From assembly GCA_009773415.1 (NCBI GenBank), contig WSNO01000018.1, forward strand, positions 1 to 52,935: 52,935 nt of DNA, in the 5' to 3' direction. Shown one piece after another: positions 1 to 9,035 of this stretch (positions are counted from its first letter, which is position 1; each line of letters begins with the position of its first letter). The DNA is from Nitrospirota bacterium. Its GTDB lineage: Bacteria > Nitrospirota > Thermodesulfovibrionia > Thermodesulfovibrionales > Dissulfurispiraceae. The position numbers were made by a program, and so were the translations under genes. A model generated the notes under the pieces. That model was not told where the DNA came from. It ran no database searches and saw only the letters and a program-made list of their open reading frames with translations.

Positions 1-115
1 TGGCAAGCCGACGCGGGTTCGATGCGTTCGGGCTTATTGAATACCCCTCTCATTTGGGAAATCTATTCGGTTGAAAAAATGTTCGTGCAACGGACTCCAG
101 AATGAATCGCTTTGT

Positions 116-1282
116 TCAATTCGTTTCCGACTGGTTGCGGACAAAGAGACTAATCAGAAAACCTGCGACCGGAAGAATTCCGATGCATTTCAGGGCAACG
201 GGAACCCCGTAAGCATCGGCAATGATGCCGAGGATGGTCACCCCGACTCCGCCCATGCCGATGGCGAATCCCACGGTGAGTCCGGACGCCATCCCGAGAT
301 TGTTCGGCAGAAAGCGCTGCGCCATCACGATGGTGATGGTGAACGACGAAATGAGCACCATGCCGAGCAGGGCAAATACGAAAAAGATGGCATACATCCC
401 TTCGGTAAAAAAGATGAGCGGGAAGATGAGCGATGTCAGTCCGAGCGAGAGGACAAGGACGTTCTTGTGACCCCATCGGTCGGCAAGGGGGGCCCCGCTC
501 AGCGTGCCGACAACCCCGCCGAGCAGAAAGGTGGAAACCAGGGTTCCCGCATAGAGCGGATCTCCCTTCATGTGGTCGATATAGTAAAAAGGGATATAGG
601 TTATCAGACCGAACTGGGTCCATGAACGCGCGATAACGCTTGCAATAACAAGCGCAAGCCCGGAGACGGCACCCGGCCTGGTCGCGGCTTGTTCCTTCCG
701 GCCGGCGGCATGGGCGCTGGTATGGCGCGCAAGAGATTTCCACGAAGCGAGGATCAGTGCAACAAAAATGAGCGCGGGCAGAGCCATGAGGGGCAGATAC
801 TCGATTCCCCCGAACAGTGTAATGACAAGAATTGCAAGCGTCGGGCCGAGGGCGAATCCGAAATTTCCGCCGACGGTGAAGACGGACAAGCCGGTGGCAA
901 CATTTTTGCCGGTGAAGAGGCGTGCTGTTTTGTATCCTTCAGGATGATAAGCGGCTATCCCCAGTCCGCTGATGAGCACGAGCGCAAGAACAACGAAGTA
1001 GTGCTCGCTTACGGCAATCAGCGAAAAGCCTGCGGCGGCGCACAAAACGCCGAGCGGCAAAAAGAATGCCTTTCTTTTTCTGTCCGAAATCATGCCGAAG
1101 AGAGGCTGGACCACCGATGAAGTAATGCTTGATGTCATCATGATTACTCCGGCTGTCGTGTACGAAAGGCCGAGCTTCTCCTTGATAAACGGCAGCACTG
1201 TCGGCAATGCCCCCTGATAGATGTCGGTAACAAGGTGGCCAAGCGAAAGCAGCAAGAGCATTCTGAGATTGAATGAAGACAT
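116..1282 (-). CDS. MFS exporter, fosmidomycin-resistance (Fsr) type
   Basis: 388-residue, almost wholly hydrophobic protein with about 12 membrane segments, so an inner-membrane proton-coupled exporter. The first helix carries LGHLVTD, the loop after helix 2 has the MFS motif-A-like SDRKRK, and helix 4 has GLGIAAYHPEG, a signature of the Fsr/YfnC-like branch. Drug export is the branch name; the real substrate is unknown. A longer frame opens 23 codons upstream, but the start at 1282 is preceded by AAAGGGAAACGA, a good ribosome-binding site, and is where family similarity begins. It stands alone, divergent from the HD-GYP gene, and ends close to the window edge. Confidence 0.85.
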   Translation of the reverse strand: MSSFNLRMLLLLSLGHLVTDIYQGALPTVLPFIKEKLGLSYTTAGVIMMTSSITSSVVQPLFGMISDRKRKAFFLPLGVLCAAAGFSLIAVSEHYFVVLALVLISGLGIAAYHPEGYKTARLFTGKNVATGLSVFTVGGNFGFALGPTLAILVITLFGGIEYLPLMALPALIFVALILASWKSLARHTSAHAAGRKEQAATRPGAVSGLALVIASVIARSWTQFGLITYIPFYYIDHMKGDPLYAGTLVSTFLLGGVVGTLSGAPLADRWGHKNVLVLSLGLTSLIFPLIFFTEGMYAIFFVFALLGMVLISSFTITIVMAQRFLPNNLGMASGLTVGFAIGMGGVGVTILGIIADAYGVPVALKCIGILPVAGFLISLFVRNQSETN

Positions 1283-1515
1283 TTCGTTTCCCTTTCCGGA
1301 GCTGCAGAACAGTCTCAGCGCGACACTGACAAGAATAACTGCCGGCCGCAACGGCTCTACTCATATAGTATGCCTCAGAATGCGGCAACGTCGCTTCATG
1401 CAACAGATATCCGAAGCGCGACAAGTGTTAAAATGATTCAATGCGGATACAATAAAAGGCAAGCGCGCAGCGAGCGTGTGACAGGACAACAGGCGCGGGG
1501 GCGCAATAGAAGAAC

Positions 1516-2604
1516 ATGGCGATGAGAAGAAGAGTATTTATACACGAAGCACCGTCGGGATCTGAGGAAACGAAAAACGTTCCTGACGCCGACTCTCGTC
1601 TTTCCGAGTCGCAGGTGCTGATGAACTTCTCGAGCGCCAAAGAGCAGTTTTTTCCGATTGACAAGCACATGCTTCTTCCGGGGACATCTATTGACTTCAG
1701 CGTTTTCAGACAGACGGGATTGCACTTCAGCCTTCTGCTGGAGGCGGCAGGCGAATCTCCCGTCAGATTGAGCGACGAGATATTCCGGTTTTTGTTCGGC
1801 GACTCCGGGTCGGAGGTTCTGATAGAAAAGGCCGCGATTCCGCGCTATCGGTCCTATCTGCATTCCGCGGCCGAGGCTTCAGCCTCTTTGTCCGAGAATG
1901 TGAGCATCGCAAGAAAAGCCATGATGATGAAAGAGAATGCAAAAATAGCGATGAAGGATTTTTTCGACAGCCCCGTGAGTTCCGAAAAGCTGGACGCTAT
2001 GAGGGATGCCGTTGACAGTATCGTCGGCATTCTTTGTGACAATGCACATGCGATCTATGACATGCTCACCCTGAGCAAATTTGACTACTATACCTATACC
2101 CACAGCGTAAACGTTGCTGTTTTGAGCGCCGGTCTCGGGCTGGCCGCAGGACTGAGCAAGTCCGCCGTTGTGGACCTGGGGACAGGAGCGATGCTGCACG
2201 ATGTAGGCAAAGCCTCGGTTTCCTCCCAGATTCTCAACAAGCAGGGCGGGCTCGATGCTCACGAGTATAAAATCATGCAGGGGCATGTCAGGCAGGGCGG
2301 AGCGATTCTGCGCGGGCACGACAGAATCGCTGAAACTGTTTTCGATGCGCTGTTGCAACATCACGAGAAGCTGTCCGGAAAAGGGTATCCCTTCAAGCTC
2401 AGGGGCCACGAAATCAGCCTCGCCGGCAGAATATGCGGCATCGCAGACTGCTATGACGCTCTTACGACAAACAGACCATACCGGGCGGCTCTGAGCCCGT
2501 ATCATGCGCTGGACATCATTTCGAAAGATGTCGGAGACTTCGATGCGGACCTTCTCGCTGATTTTGTGAAGATGCTCGGGAGGGTTAGAAAAATTGCGCG
2601 CTGA
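1516..2604 (+). CDS. HD-GYP domain protein, candidate c-di-GMP phosphodiesterase
   Basis: 362 residues. The N-terminal ~150 residues match the DUF3391-like region often found before HD-GYP domains; the C-terminal half is an HD-GYP domain. HS (around 195), LHDVGK (around 226-231), HHEK (around 281) and GKGYP (around 289-293) are all present, so the metal site and the GYP signature are intact and hydrolysis of cyclic di-GMP to pGpG/GMP is expected. No membrane segment or receiver domain is visible, so it should be cytoplasmic. The start has only a weak purine-rich site (AGAAGAAC). A possible -10 (TACAAT) lies at 1448-1453. A GGDEF cyclase sits 6.4 kb downstream in the same window. Confidence 0.85.
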   Translation: MAMRRRVFIHEAPSGSEETKNVPDADSRLSESQVLMNFSSAKEQFFPIDKHMLLPGTSIDFSVFRQTGLHFSLLLEAAGESPVRLSDEIFRFLFGDSGSEVLIEKAAIPRYRSYLHSAAEASASLSENVSIARKAMMMKENAKIAMKDFFDSPVSSEKLDAMRDAVDSIVGILCDNAHAIYDMLTLSKFDYYTYTHSVNVAVLSAGLGLAAGLSKSAVVDLGTGAMLHDVGKASVSSQILNKQGGLDAHEYKIMQGHVRQGGAILRGHDRIAETVFDALLQHHEKLSGKGYPFKLRGHEISLAGRICGIADCYDALTTNRPYRAALSPYHALDIISKDVGDFDADLLADFVKMLGRVRKIAR

Positions 2605-2640
2605 CCCCAAGCTCGTCCTGTCGAACAGCAGGCAGAAGGG

Positions 2641-4920
2641 TTAATCCTGATCTCTGCTGCGGGTTATTTTGTCGACAAGGGAGGACGAGGAGGAAGCCGA
2701 GCCGTCGGGAGCAATGTCTCTCGGCTGTGTTCCTGACTTGAAGAACTCCTGCAACGCTTTATCGCTATAGGAAAGAAGACCCGTCGCCGGGTCTATCGCC
2801 ACGCGCACGATACCTTCAGGAACGGCAAATCCTGCTCCGCTGCCGCCGATGCTCTTCATATAATCGCTCCAGATGGGGGCCGCAGCGCGCCCGCCGACTT
2901 CCTCTCTGCCGAGCGGTCGTCGCATGTCATCGAAGCCTACCCATACCGCCGTCGCAAGGTCCGGCGTGTACCCGACAAACCATGCGTCCTTGTAGTCATT
3001 TGTCGTGCCGGTCTTGCCTGCGGCGGGCCTGCCGATGGCGGCGCGCCCGCCGGTCCCGTAACTGATGACATCCTGCAGCATGGAGGTAAGAAGAAAGGCG
3101 TCCTGCTCGCTCATGGCGACAATCCCTTCAGGCTCGCACGACTCAAGGAGGTTGCCTTTGGCATCTCGAACCTCAAGAATCGAGATCGGGCGGATTGCAA
3201 CGCCGGCATTCGCAAAGGTTGCATATGCGGCTGTCATTTCGAGCGGTGTTACGGCGACGGAGCCGAGGGCAATCGAGAGTTCTGCCGGAATTTCCTGCTG
3301 TATGCCGATGTCCTTGGCGAAAGCGATTGCCTTTGCAACACCGACAGACTCCAGCAGCTTTACCGTCACAACATTGCGAGAAAAAGCGAGGGCCTCGCGT
3401 AGGCGCGTCGGACCGTAATGCTTGAGGTCATAGTTTGACGGACTCCACGAACCATAGGAGAGCGGTTCATCATTGACAACGCTGGCCGGCGTGAAACCAT
3501 GCTCCAGCGCGGCGCCGAAAATGACCGGCTTGAAGGCCGAACCCGGCTGGCGCTTTGCGAGCACTGCCCGGTTAAATTCGCCGCGCGAAAAGCTGAAGCC
3601 GCCAATCAGCGCCTTGATATGACCGTTTTCAGGGGATATCGAGACGACCGCGCCTTCGACATCAGGCTCCTGGTCAAGGCTGAAGGCACCCTGCTTTGCA
3701 GTTACCGCCTTGAAACGAACCCATACAATATCTCCGACATTCAGAATATCTGTCAGTTTGAAATTTTTAATGACTCGGGTCTTCCCGTTTTTTTCGACAA
3801 TTGTATGTGCCCACTGTGCATCGGCTGCCGACAGCTTGCCGGTCAGTCCGCGGGACCTGATGGTGGCTTCTTTTGCGCTGAGCGCAATAACGACTCCTTT
3901 TGAAACGTCGCCTGCTGATGCCGAAAAAGATACTTTCGGCTCTTCGACATCTGTTTTCACGTTTTCGCGCTTTCCAATGGGACCCCGCCAGCCTCGACGC
4001 TTGTCTACCTGCCGCAGGCCCTCCTGCAGAGACTTCTGCGCCTGAAACTGATACTGTCTGTTCAGCGTGGTGTAAACGCGGAGACCTCCCTTGTAAACCG
4101 TTTCGACGCCGTATTTTGACTCGAGCTGCTGCCGGACATATTCAAGAAAATAGTTGTTCGCCTCGGTTGCGGTTTTCAGGGACGAGAGCAGAATCTGCTG
4201 CCGGCGCGCCTCGGTGCGCTGGGCGGGCTTCAGGTATCCTTCCTCTTCCATGAGCTGAAGCACAATCTCCTGACGCGACTTGGATCTTACAAGATCGTTA
4301 TATGGAGAATAGGTCGTCGGGGCCTTGACAAGGCCGGCAAGGAGCGCGGCTTCAGCGACTGTTATCTGCGAGACCGACTTGCCGAAGTAGATGCGGGACG
4401 CCATCTCGACACCGTACGCGCCATGGCCGAAGTATACATTGTTCAGGTAGAGTTCCAGGATTTCATTCTTGGACAGCTGTTTTTCGAGTTTGATGGCAAG
4501 CTGCATCTCCTTGAGCTTGCGGGTAATCGTCTTTTCCGGAGTGAGGAACATGACCTTGGCGAGCTGCTGGGTTATCGTGCTTGCGCCCTCTTTCAGGCTG
4601 GCGTGCATTATGTCTTTCACCAGCGCACGGGCGATGCTGATGTAGTCGATGCCGCTGTGGCTGTAAAAACGGCGATCCTCGACCGCGATAATCGCTTCCC
4701 GCATGTGCTTCGGTATCTCTTTCAGCGGCTGATGAATGCCCTTTTCCATCTTGAACTCGCCGATGAGCGAGTTGTCGTCCGCATAAATCTTCGCGCCGTC
4801 GGACGGACGGTACTTTTTGAGGTCCTCGACAGACGGCACGCCGGTTGCAAGCGCAAGAAAACCGCCGGCTGCCACTCCAAGGATTATGACGGAGAGAATG
4901 AGGATCCACCTGAAACGCAT
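2641..4920 (-). CDS. mrcA: Class A penicillin-binding protein 1A (bifunctional)
   Basis: 759 residues: short cytoplasmic N-terminus, one membrane anchor (about 5-27), GT51 transglycosylase (about 50-220) with catalytic Glu in VEDRRFYSHSGID and the KLKEMQLAIKLE segment, an OB-like insert, and a transpeptidase with SAFK (around 460, the acylated Ser), SRN and KTGT (around 635). All catalytic motifs are intact, so it should polymerise glycan strands and cross-link peptides in the periplasm. The C-terminal tail is Ser/Asp-rich. The start codon is unambiguous, but there is no Shine-Dalgarno sequence: a perfect TATAAT ends 5 nt before the ATG (see promoter entry). It is a single gene, convergent with the HD-GYP gene. 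Confidence 0.95.
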   Translation of the reverse strand: MRFRWILILSVIILGVAAGGFLALATGVPSVEDLKKYRPSDGAKIYADDNSLIGEFKMEKGIHQPLKEIPKHMREAIIAVEDRRFYSHSGIDYISIARALVKDIMHASLKEGASTITQQLAKVMFLTPEKTITRKLKEMQLAIKLEKQLSKNEILELYLNNVYFGHGAYGVEMASRIYFGKSVSQITVAEAALLAGLVKAPTTYSPYNDLVRSKSRQEIVLQLMEEEGYLKPAQRTEARRQQILLSSLKTATEANNYFLEYVRQQLESKYGVETVYKGGLRVYTTLNRQYQFQAQKSLQEGLRQVDKRRGWRGPIGKRENVKTDVEEPKVSFSASAGDVSKGVVIALSAKEATIRSRGLTGKLSAADAQWAHTIVEKNGKTRVIKNFKLTDILNVGDIVWVRFKAVTAKQGAFSLDQEPDVEGAVVSISPENGHIKALIGGFSFSRGEFNRAVLAKRQPGSAFKPVIFGAALEHGFTPASVVNDEPLSYGSWSPSNYDLKHYGPTRLREALAFSRNVVTVKLLESVGVAKAIAFAKDIGIQQEIPAELSIALGSVAVTPLEMTAAYATFANAGVAIRPISILEVRDAKGNLLESCEPEGIVAMSEQDAFLLTSMLQDVISYGTGGRAAIGRPAAGKTGTTNDYKDAWFVGYTPDLATAVWVGFDDMRRPLGREEVGGRAAAPIWSDYMKSIGGSGAGFAVPEGIVRVAIDPATGLLSYSDKALQEFFKSGTQPRDIAPDGSASSSSSLVDKITRSRDQD

Positions 4921-4925
4921 TTTGA

Positions 4926-4955
4926 ATTATAAACCAGCGGGTGCTAAAATTTCAC
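4926..4955 (-). promoter_or_regulatory. Predicted leaderless promoter of PBP1A
   Basis: Read on the minus strand: GTGAAA (4950-4955), 18-nt spacer, TATAAT (4926-4931), then only TCAAA before the ATG at 4920. Transcription starting about 7 nt after the hexamer would begin at the start codon. No GGAGG-like sequence is present. Confidence 0.55.
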
Positions 4956-5024
4956 TCCGGCGCGCCGGGAAGACGGAAATCGTGACGGGCGGGCGGCGAC
5001 AGGAAAACAGAAAAGGAGCGGAGC

Positions 5025-5507
5025 ATGCGAGAACAGTTCGTCTGCAAAAGTCCGGTCGGGTATATCTATTGCAGTTTTATCGGCGGAGCCTTGTCCTCCC
5101 TCGACATCAGACCCCGTGGACGTGTCTCGGCGGGCAGGCTTGCCTCTGAACAGAAACGGCTTCGCGATGAGCTTGAGGACTATTTTTCCGGAAAAGGGCA
5201 GGGGGCATTCAGCCAACCCCTGCGCTTCAGCAGCGGAACGCCGTTTCAGCAGGAGGTATGGAAGGTTCTCCTGACGATTCCGTTCGGGGAAACACGCTCC
5301 TACCAATGGCTGGCTGAAGCAGTCGGACGTCCCAGGGCGGCGCGGGCAGTCGGTCAGGCAGTCGGAAAAAACCCGATTCTGCTTGTTGTTCCCTGCCACA
5401 GGATTATCGCAGCTGACGGCTCTCCCGGAGGGTTTTCGTGCGGGGTGCCGGTGAAGAAATGGCTTCTGGCGCACGAAAAAGCAGTCTGCAAATTACGGGA
5501 CCCATAA
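5025..5507 (+). CDS. ogt: Methylated-DNA--protein-cysteine methyltransferase
   Basis: 160 residues, the usual length of a single-domain Ogt/AdaB. Function: transfers the alkyl group from O6-alkylguanine (and O4-alkylthymine) in DNA to its own cysteine, a suicide repair reaction. The active-site PCHRI is at about residues 123-127. Before it come the QEVWKVLLTIPFGETRSYQWLA helix region and the winged-helix segment RAARAVGQAVGKNP, and after it GGFSCG. Start 5025 has a strong AAAGGAGCGG site. The 5' leader overlaps the divergent PBP1A promoter region. No Ada regulatory domain is fused, so it is probably constitutive. Confidence 0.93.
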   Translation: MREQFVCKSPVGYIYCSFIGGALSSLDIRPRGRVSAGRLASEQKRLRDELEDYFSGKGQGAFSQPLRFSSGTPFQQEVWKVLLTIPFGETRSYQWLAEAVGRPRAARAVGQAVGKNPILLVVPCHRIIAADGSPGGFSCGVPVKKWLLAHEKAVCKLRDP

Positions 5508-5544
5508 GTTCGGGAGGGCGGTTCGTCCTGCCTCCCGGCCACTG

Positions 5545-7251
5545 TCATCGAATATACGCCTCGGTCACATAGAGCCGCATCATGCGGTGCGTATTGAAGT
5601 AATAGGCGTTTTTGCTGATTGCGTTTTCCATGATTTTTATCCAGCCGTGCCTGTCATTATAGTATGTGGGAATGATGACGGTTTCAAGTTTATGATACAG
5701 GTCGTCCGCATCGTGTGCAGAATCTGCAGACACATCCGCCGAAGGCCCGATTGACCAGCCGGTAATCCCTTCGATATGCCCTTCAATCCACCATCCGTCC
5801 AGAACGCTGAAATTCGGTACGCCGTTGTGGCAGGCCTTCATGCCGCTCGTTCCGGACGCTTCAAGGGGCCGGAGCGGCGTATTCAGCCAGACATCGACGC
5901 CTGAAATGAGATCCCGCGCAATGTTCATGTTGTAATTCTGGAGGAATACGATCTTCACCCGGTCCTTCAGACGCTCCCGCATCTGGAAAATTCGCTGAAT
6001 GAGCTGCTTGCCGGATTCATCGCGCGGATGCGCCTTGCCTGCGTAAATAATCTGCAGACGGCCCTCGCCGATACGGGCGAGCCGCTCGATGTCCGAAAAG
6101 AGTAGGTCCGCGCGCTTGTATGCCGTTGCCCGCCGGGCAAAGCCGATCGTGAGCGTGTCATGGTTCATGTCGGACTGCGTCTCACGGTTGACGTAATCGA
6201 TGATTTTTCTTTTGGCCTCCATGTGGGCTTCCCAGAGCTCATCGTCCGGTATTCTGCCGGCGCGGACAAAGATTTCGGGCTCGTTTGCCCAGCCTGGCAG
6301 ATACTTGTCGAACAGGCGGCGCATGCTTTCGCAGACCCATGTATAGGAATGCACTCCGTTTGTTATCGCGTGGATTTCATACCCAGGGAACATGGTCTGC
6401 GATACTTCGCCATGTTTTTTTGCCACGCCGTTGATATAGTTGCTGAGATTGATGCCGAGCATCGTCATGTTCAGCGCCTCCGGACCCGAGAAATCCTTGA
6501 TGACATTCAGCGGGATGACACCGCAAATGGTTTTCTCGGCCATTTCATACGGGAACTTGTCATGTCCGGCAGCGACCGGCGTGTGCGTAGTAAATACACA
6601 GAGGCTGCGGACTTTATCGATATCCCATACGAGGCGCTCGTCCCAGACTTCTTCGATGTCTTTCTTGAAGCGTTTCAGCAGTTCCAGGGTCAGCAGGCTT
6701 GAGTGGCCTTCGTTCATGTGATACTTCTTGATTTCAAACCCGAGTTCCTCAAGCATGCGCGTGCCTCCGATCCCGAGGACAACTTCCTGTTTCAGGCGGT
6801 AGAGGGGATCACCGCCGTAGAGGGAATAGGTCAGCTCCTGATCCTGAGGTTCGTTTTCCGGGAGATCGGTGTCGAGGAAAAATACCGGGAGAGTGCCGCC
6901 CGTTGCGCTCTCAACAAGGTAGAGCCAGGCTGCAACGAGTACCGGCCTTCCCTCAAAACAGACCCCGACGCGCTCAGGCAGCAGTGTCATGAACTCGGCA
7001 GGGTTCCATTCATCAGGGGCTTCGGTCTGGCGGCCGTGGCTATCGAGTTCCTGACGAAAATAGCCCTTGCGGGCCAGGAGTGTTACCGCGACCATCGGCA
7101 GACGAAGGTCTGCGGCCGACTTGATGGTATCGCCTGCAAGCACGCCAAGGCCGCCGCTATATGTATGAATTTCGGTGCGAAGCCCAATTTCCATCGAGAA
7201 ATAGGCTATTTTCGGCTCCTTTGTGAAACGTTCGAGAATGTCGTGAGGCAT
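5545..7251 (-). CDS. glgP: Alpha-glucan (glycogen) phosphorylase, short type
   Basis: 568 residues, much shorter than the ~800-residue E. coli/muscle enzyme and typical of the compact Thermotoga/actinobacterial-type phosphorylases. Reaction: phosphorolysis of alpha-1,4-glucan to glucose-1-phosphate. Visible landmarks: EIHTYSGGLGVLAGD near the N-terminus, HMNEGHSSLLTLE, THTPVAAGHD, TNGVHSYTW, and the cofactor region EASGTSGMKACHNG, whose Lys (around 471) should carry pyridoxal phosphate. Start 7251 has AAAGGAGAGG. It lies 15 nt downstream of mqnD and is probably co-transcribed, although the pathways are unrelated. glgC (30.0 kb) and a phosphoglucomutase gene (41.7 kb) complete a scattered glycogen set. 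Confidence 0.92.
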   Translation of the reverse strand: MPHDILERFTKEPKIAYFSMEIGLRTEIHTYSGGLGVLAGDTIKSAADLRLPMVAVTLLARKGYFRQELDSHGRQTEAPDEWNPAEFMTLLPERVGVCFEGRPVLVAAWLYLVESATGGTLPVFFLDTDLPENEPQDQELTYSLYGGDPLYRLKQEVVLGIGGTRMLEELGFEIKKYHMNEGHSSLLTLELLKRFKKDIEEVWDERLVWDIDKVRSLCVFTTHTPVAAGHDKFPYEMAEKTICGVIPLNVIKDFSGPEALNMTMLGINLSNYINGVAKKHGEVSQTMFPGYEIHAITNGVHSYTWVCESMRRLFDKYLPGWANEPEIFVRAGRIPDDELWEAHMEAKRKIIDYVNRETQSDMNHDTLTIGFARRATAYKRADLLFSDIERLARIGEGRLQIIYAGKAHPRDESGKQLIQRIFQMRERLKDRVKIVFLQNYNMNIARDLISGVDVWLNTPLRPLEASGTSGMKACHNGVPNFSVLDGWWIEGHIEGITGWSIGPSADVSADSAHDADDLYHKLETVIIPTYYNDRHGWIKIMENAISKNAYYFNTHRMMRLYVTEAYIR

Positions 7252-7266
7252 TGTTCCTCTCCTTTG

Positions 7267-8073
7267 TCAGAATCGGGCGGCAGCTGCCCGCTGCACCAGT
7301 TCATCCAGCGCAGCCCGCCCTTCCGGACCAATAGAAATAGTGAAATCGTTTACATATAAAGCAATATGCCGGCGGATCACGTCTTCCGCAAGTTCCTGTG
7401 CGTGGTCCCTGATATACGGCATGGCTGCCTCAGGATGTGCAAACGCATACCGGACGCTTTCCCGGATTATCTGCTCTGCATCGCTGATAACGTGTTCTCC
7501 CAGATTCTTCTCTGCGATAATTCCGCCAAGCGGAACCGGGAGCCCGGTCGCTTCTTCCCACCACAGTCCGAGATCAATCAGGCATCGCAGCCCGTGGTTC
7601 TGATAGGTGAAGCGACCTTCATGAATAATCACTCCGGCATCCACTCTGCCGGCGGCTACGGCCGGCATGATTTCGTGAAAAACCATAGGAACAAAACCGG
7701 CCGCCTCCACTCCTGCGGCACTGCAGAAAAGACGGATAAGCAGAAATGCCGTAGTAAGCTCTCCCGGAATCGCCACGGTGCGATTGTTCAGAAAGTCCGC
7801 ACCGGCGTGCTCCCGGGCAATTACGAGAGGTCCGCAGCCCCTGCCGAACGCTCCTCCGCTTTGCAGAAAACGGTACTGGTCGCTGAAACGGACATAAGCG
7901 GCGCAGGAGACCTTGGCAATGTTGAGAGCGCGGGCTGATGCGCGGCGATTCAGCCCTTCCACGTCGTCGATAACGACGGAAAAGTCGTATCCGCGAAGGT
8001 CGACGGCCCGATGGGTGAGGGCATGGAAGATGAACGTATCATTCGGACAGGGCGAAAAACCGAGCGAAAGCAT
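7267..8073 (-). CDS. mqnD: 1,4-dihydroxy-6-naphthoate synthase (futalosine menaquinone pathway)
   Basis: 268 residues, periplasmic-binding-protein fold but without a signal peptide. MqnD converts cyclic de-hypoxanthinylfutalosine to 1,4-dihydroxy-6-naphthoate. The N-terminal SPCPNDTFIFHAL is the MqnD signature; VSCAAYVRF, GRGCGPLVIAR, IPGELTTAFLL, VIIHEGRFTYQNHGL and PLGGI also match the family, and the HEGRFTY histidine corresponds to the proposed catalytic His. Only this step is encoded here (no mqnA/B/C), so the pathway must be completed elsewhere. The start at 8073 lacks a Shine-Dalgarno sequence and sits just after an extended -10. First gene of the mqnD-glgP unit, divergent from the HDOD gene. 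Confidence 0.92.
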   Translation of the reverse strand: MLSLGFSPCPNDTFIFHALTHRAVDLRGYDFSVVIDDVEGLNRRASARALNIAKVSCAAYVRFSDQYRFLQSGGAFGRGCGPLVIAREHAGADFLNNRTVAIPGELTTAFLLIRLFCSAAGVEAAGFVPMVFHEIMPAVAAGRVDAGVIIHEGRFTYQNHGLRCLIDLGLWWEEATGLPVPLGGIIAEKNLGEHVISDAEQIIRESVRYAFAHPEAAMPYIRDHAQELAEDVIRRHIALYVNDFTISIGPEGRAALDELVQRAAAARF

Positions 8074-8082
8074 AGTAACAAA

Positions 8083-8112
8083 ATTCTAACATGCCGGTTT
8101 TCCCGCTGTCCA
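8083..8112 (-). promoter_or_regulatory. Predicted promoter of mqnD-glgP, near-leaderless
   Basis: Minus strand: TGGACA (8107-8112), 18-nt spacer, TAGAAT (8083-8088) preceded by TG one base upstream (extended -10), then 9 nt to the ATG. The expected start point leaves a leader of about 2-3 nt. Confidence 0.45.
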
Positions 8113-8163
8113 AGCCGGCGGGGCGCTTTTTAAATTTTGCAGGATGATTTTTTCCCGGAGGTG

Positions 8164-8172
8164 TGCTATATT
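8164..8172 (+). promoter_or_regulatory. Extended -10 promoter of the HDOD gene
   Basis: TGCTATATT (TG-n-TATATT) lies 11 nt before the ATG at 8184, so the leader would be about 5 nt. No convincing -35 is seen. GGAGG at 8157-8161 lies upstream of the hexamer and would not be in such an RNA. Confidence 0.4.
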
Positions 8173-8183
8173 TTATTTTAACG

Positions 8184-9035
8184 ATGGAAAACGGAAACGA
8201 TAAAGCTCTCCGCATATTAGTGCAGAAGATTCCAAAGCTTCCGACGTTGCCGATGATTGCCGAGCGCATTCTCGGCATGGTGGACGACGATGTTGCCAGT
8301 GTTGAAGCCATTGAGGAGACGATTGCGCAGGATCCTGCGATTGCGGCCAAGGTGCTGAGCTTCGCCAACGCCGCTTTTTACGGCTCCGGAGAACCGGTGC
8401 TCAGCGTTCGCGATGCGGTCATGAAGATCGGCTTCAAGAATATCAGAAGCATCGCTCTCGGCATCTCTCTCATGACGATTTTCTCGGAGAACAGGGAGAA
8501 ATTTGCGTCGGCCTATCACCGCATCTTTCTTCATTCGGTTTCGGTCGGCGTCATCTCGCGTCAGATAGCCGAAAAAGTCGCCGGCGAACTGGCAGATAAA
8601 GCGTTCATTGCCGGACTGTTGCATGACATCGGACAGCTTGTCATCAATAAATATTTCGATGAAGAGTATCAGCGCATCATTGATGAGTTCAATCAGGGAC
8701 TTTTCCTGGTTGACGCTGAAAAAAAAGTGCTTGGCATTACCCATGCCGACATAGGCGTCTGGCTGGCGGATAAATGGAATCTCCCGACAGTTATCCAGGA
8801 CGCAATCGAGTTCCACCATATGCCGTCCGCTGCAACTGATAACCGGATGCTCGTTGCGCTGATTCATGTCGGCAACGCTGTCGCCTCCCGTCATTCTCTC
8901 GGCATCATTGAAAGCGAACCGGTCAACGCATTTGATTCCTCCGCGCTCGACATCCTCGGCATTTCTGAAAAGGATCTTGAGACCATTGAATCCGGGCTTG
9001 ACAAGCAGGCATTCCCGGGCGAGCTGTTCCAGTAA
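8184..9035 (+). CDS. HDOD domain signalling protein
   Basis: 283 residues from the ATG at 8184. A GTG at 8163 also opens the frame but sits on top of a GGAGG, so I prefer 8184. The protein is almost entirely one HDOD domain, the HD-related output domain of signal-transduction proteins. The N-terminal part has IPKLPTLPMIAERIL and the AAFYG / AVMKIGF region; the core has GLLHDIGQLVINKYF with His-Asp present, and EFHHMP further on. Biochemical activity of HDOD domains is poorly known; they often act in motility or c-di-GMP networks. Its stop codon directly abuts the start of the GAF-GGDEF gene, so the two are co-translated and probably work together. Confidence 0.85.
   Translation: MENGNDKALRILVQKIPKLPTLPMIAERILGMVDDDVASVEAIEETIAQDPAIAAKVLSFANAAFYGSGEPVLSVRDAVMKIGFKNIRSIALGISLMTIFSENREKFASAYHRIFLHSVSVGVISRQIAEKVAGELADKAFIAGLLHDIGQLVINKYFDEEYQRIIDEFNQGLFLVDAEKKVLGITHADIGVWLADKWNLPTVIQDAIEFHHMPSAATDNRMLVALIHVGNAVASRHSLGIIESEPVNAFDSSALDILGISEKDLETIESGLDKQAFPGELFQ

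Noticed and set aside
71-1120. Long open frames on the plus strand and in a second minus-strand frame over the MFS gene
   Set aside because: They lie wholly within the exporter gene, have Arg/His/Gly-rich shadow composition, and lack ribosome-binding sites.
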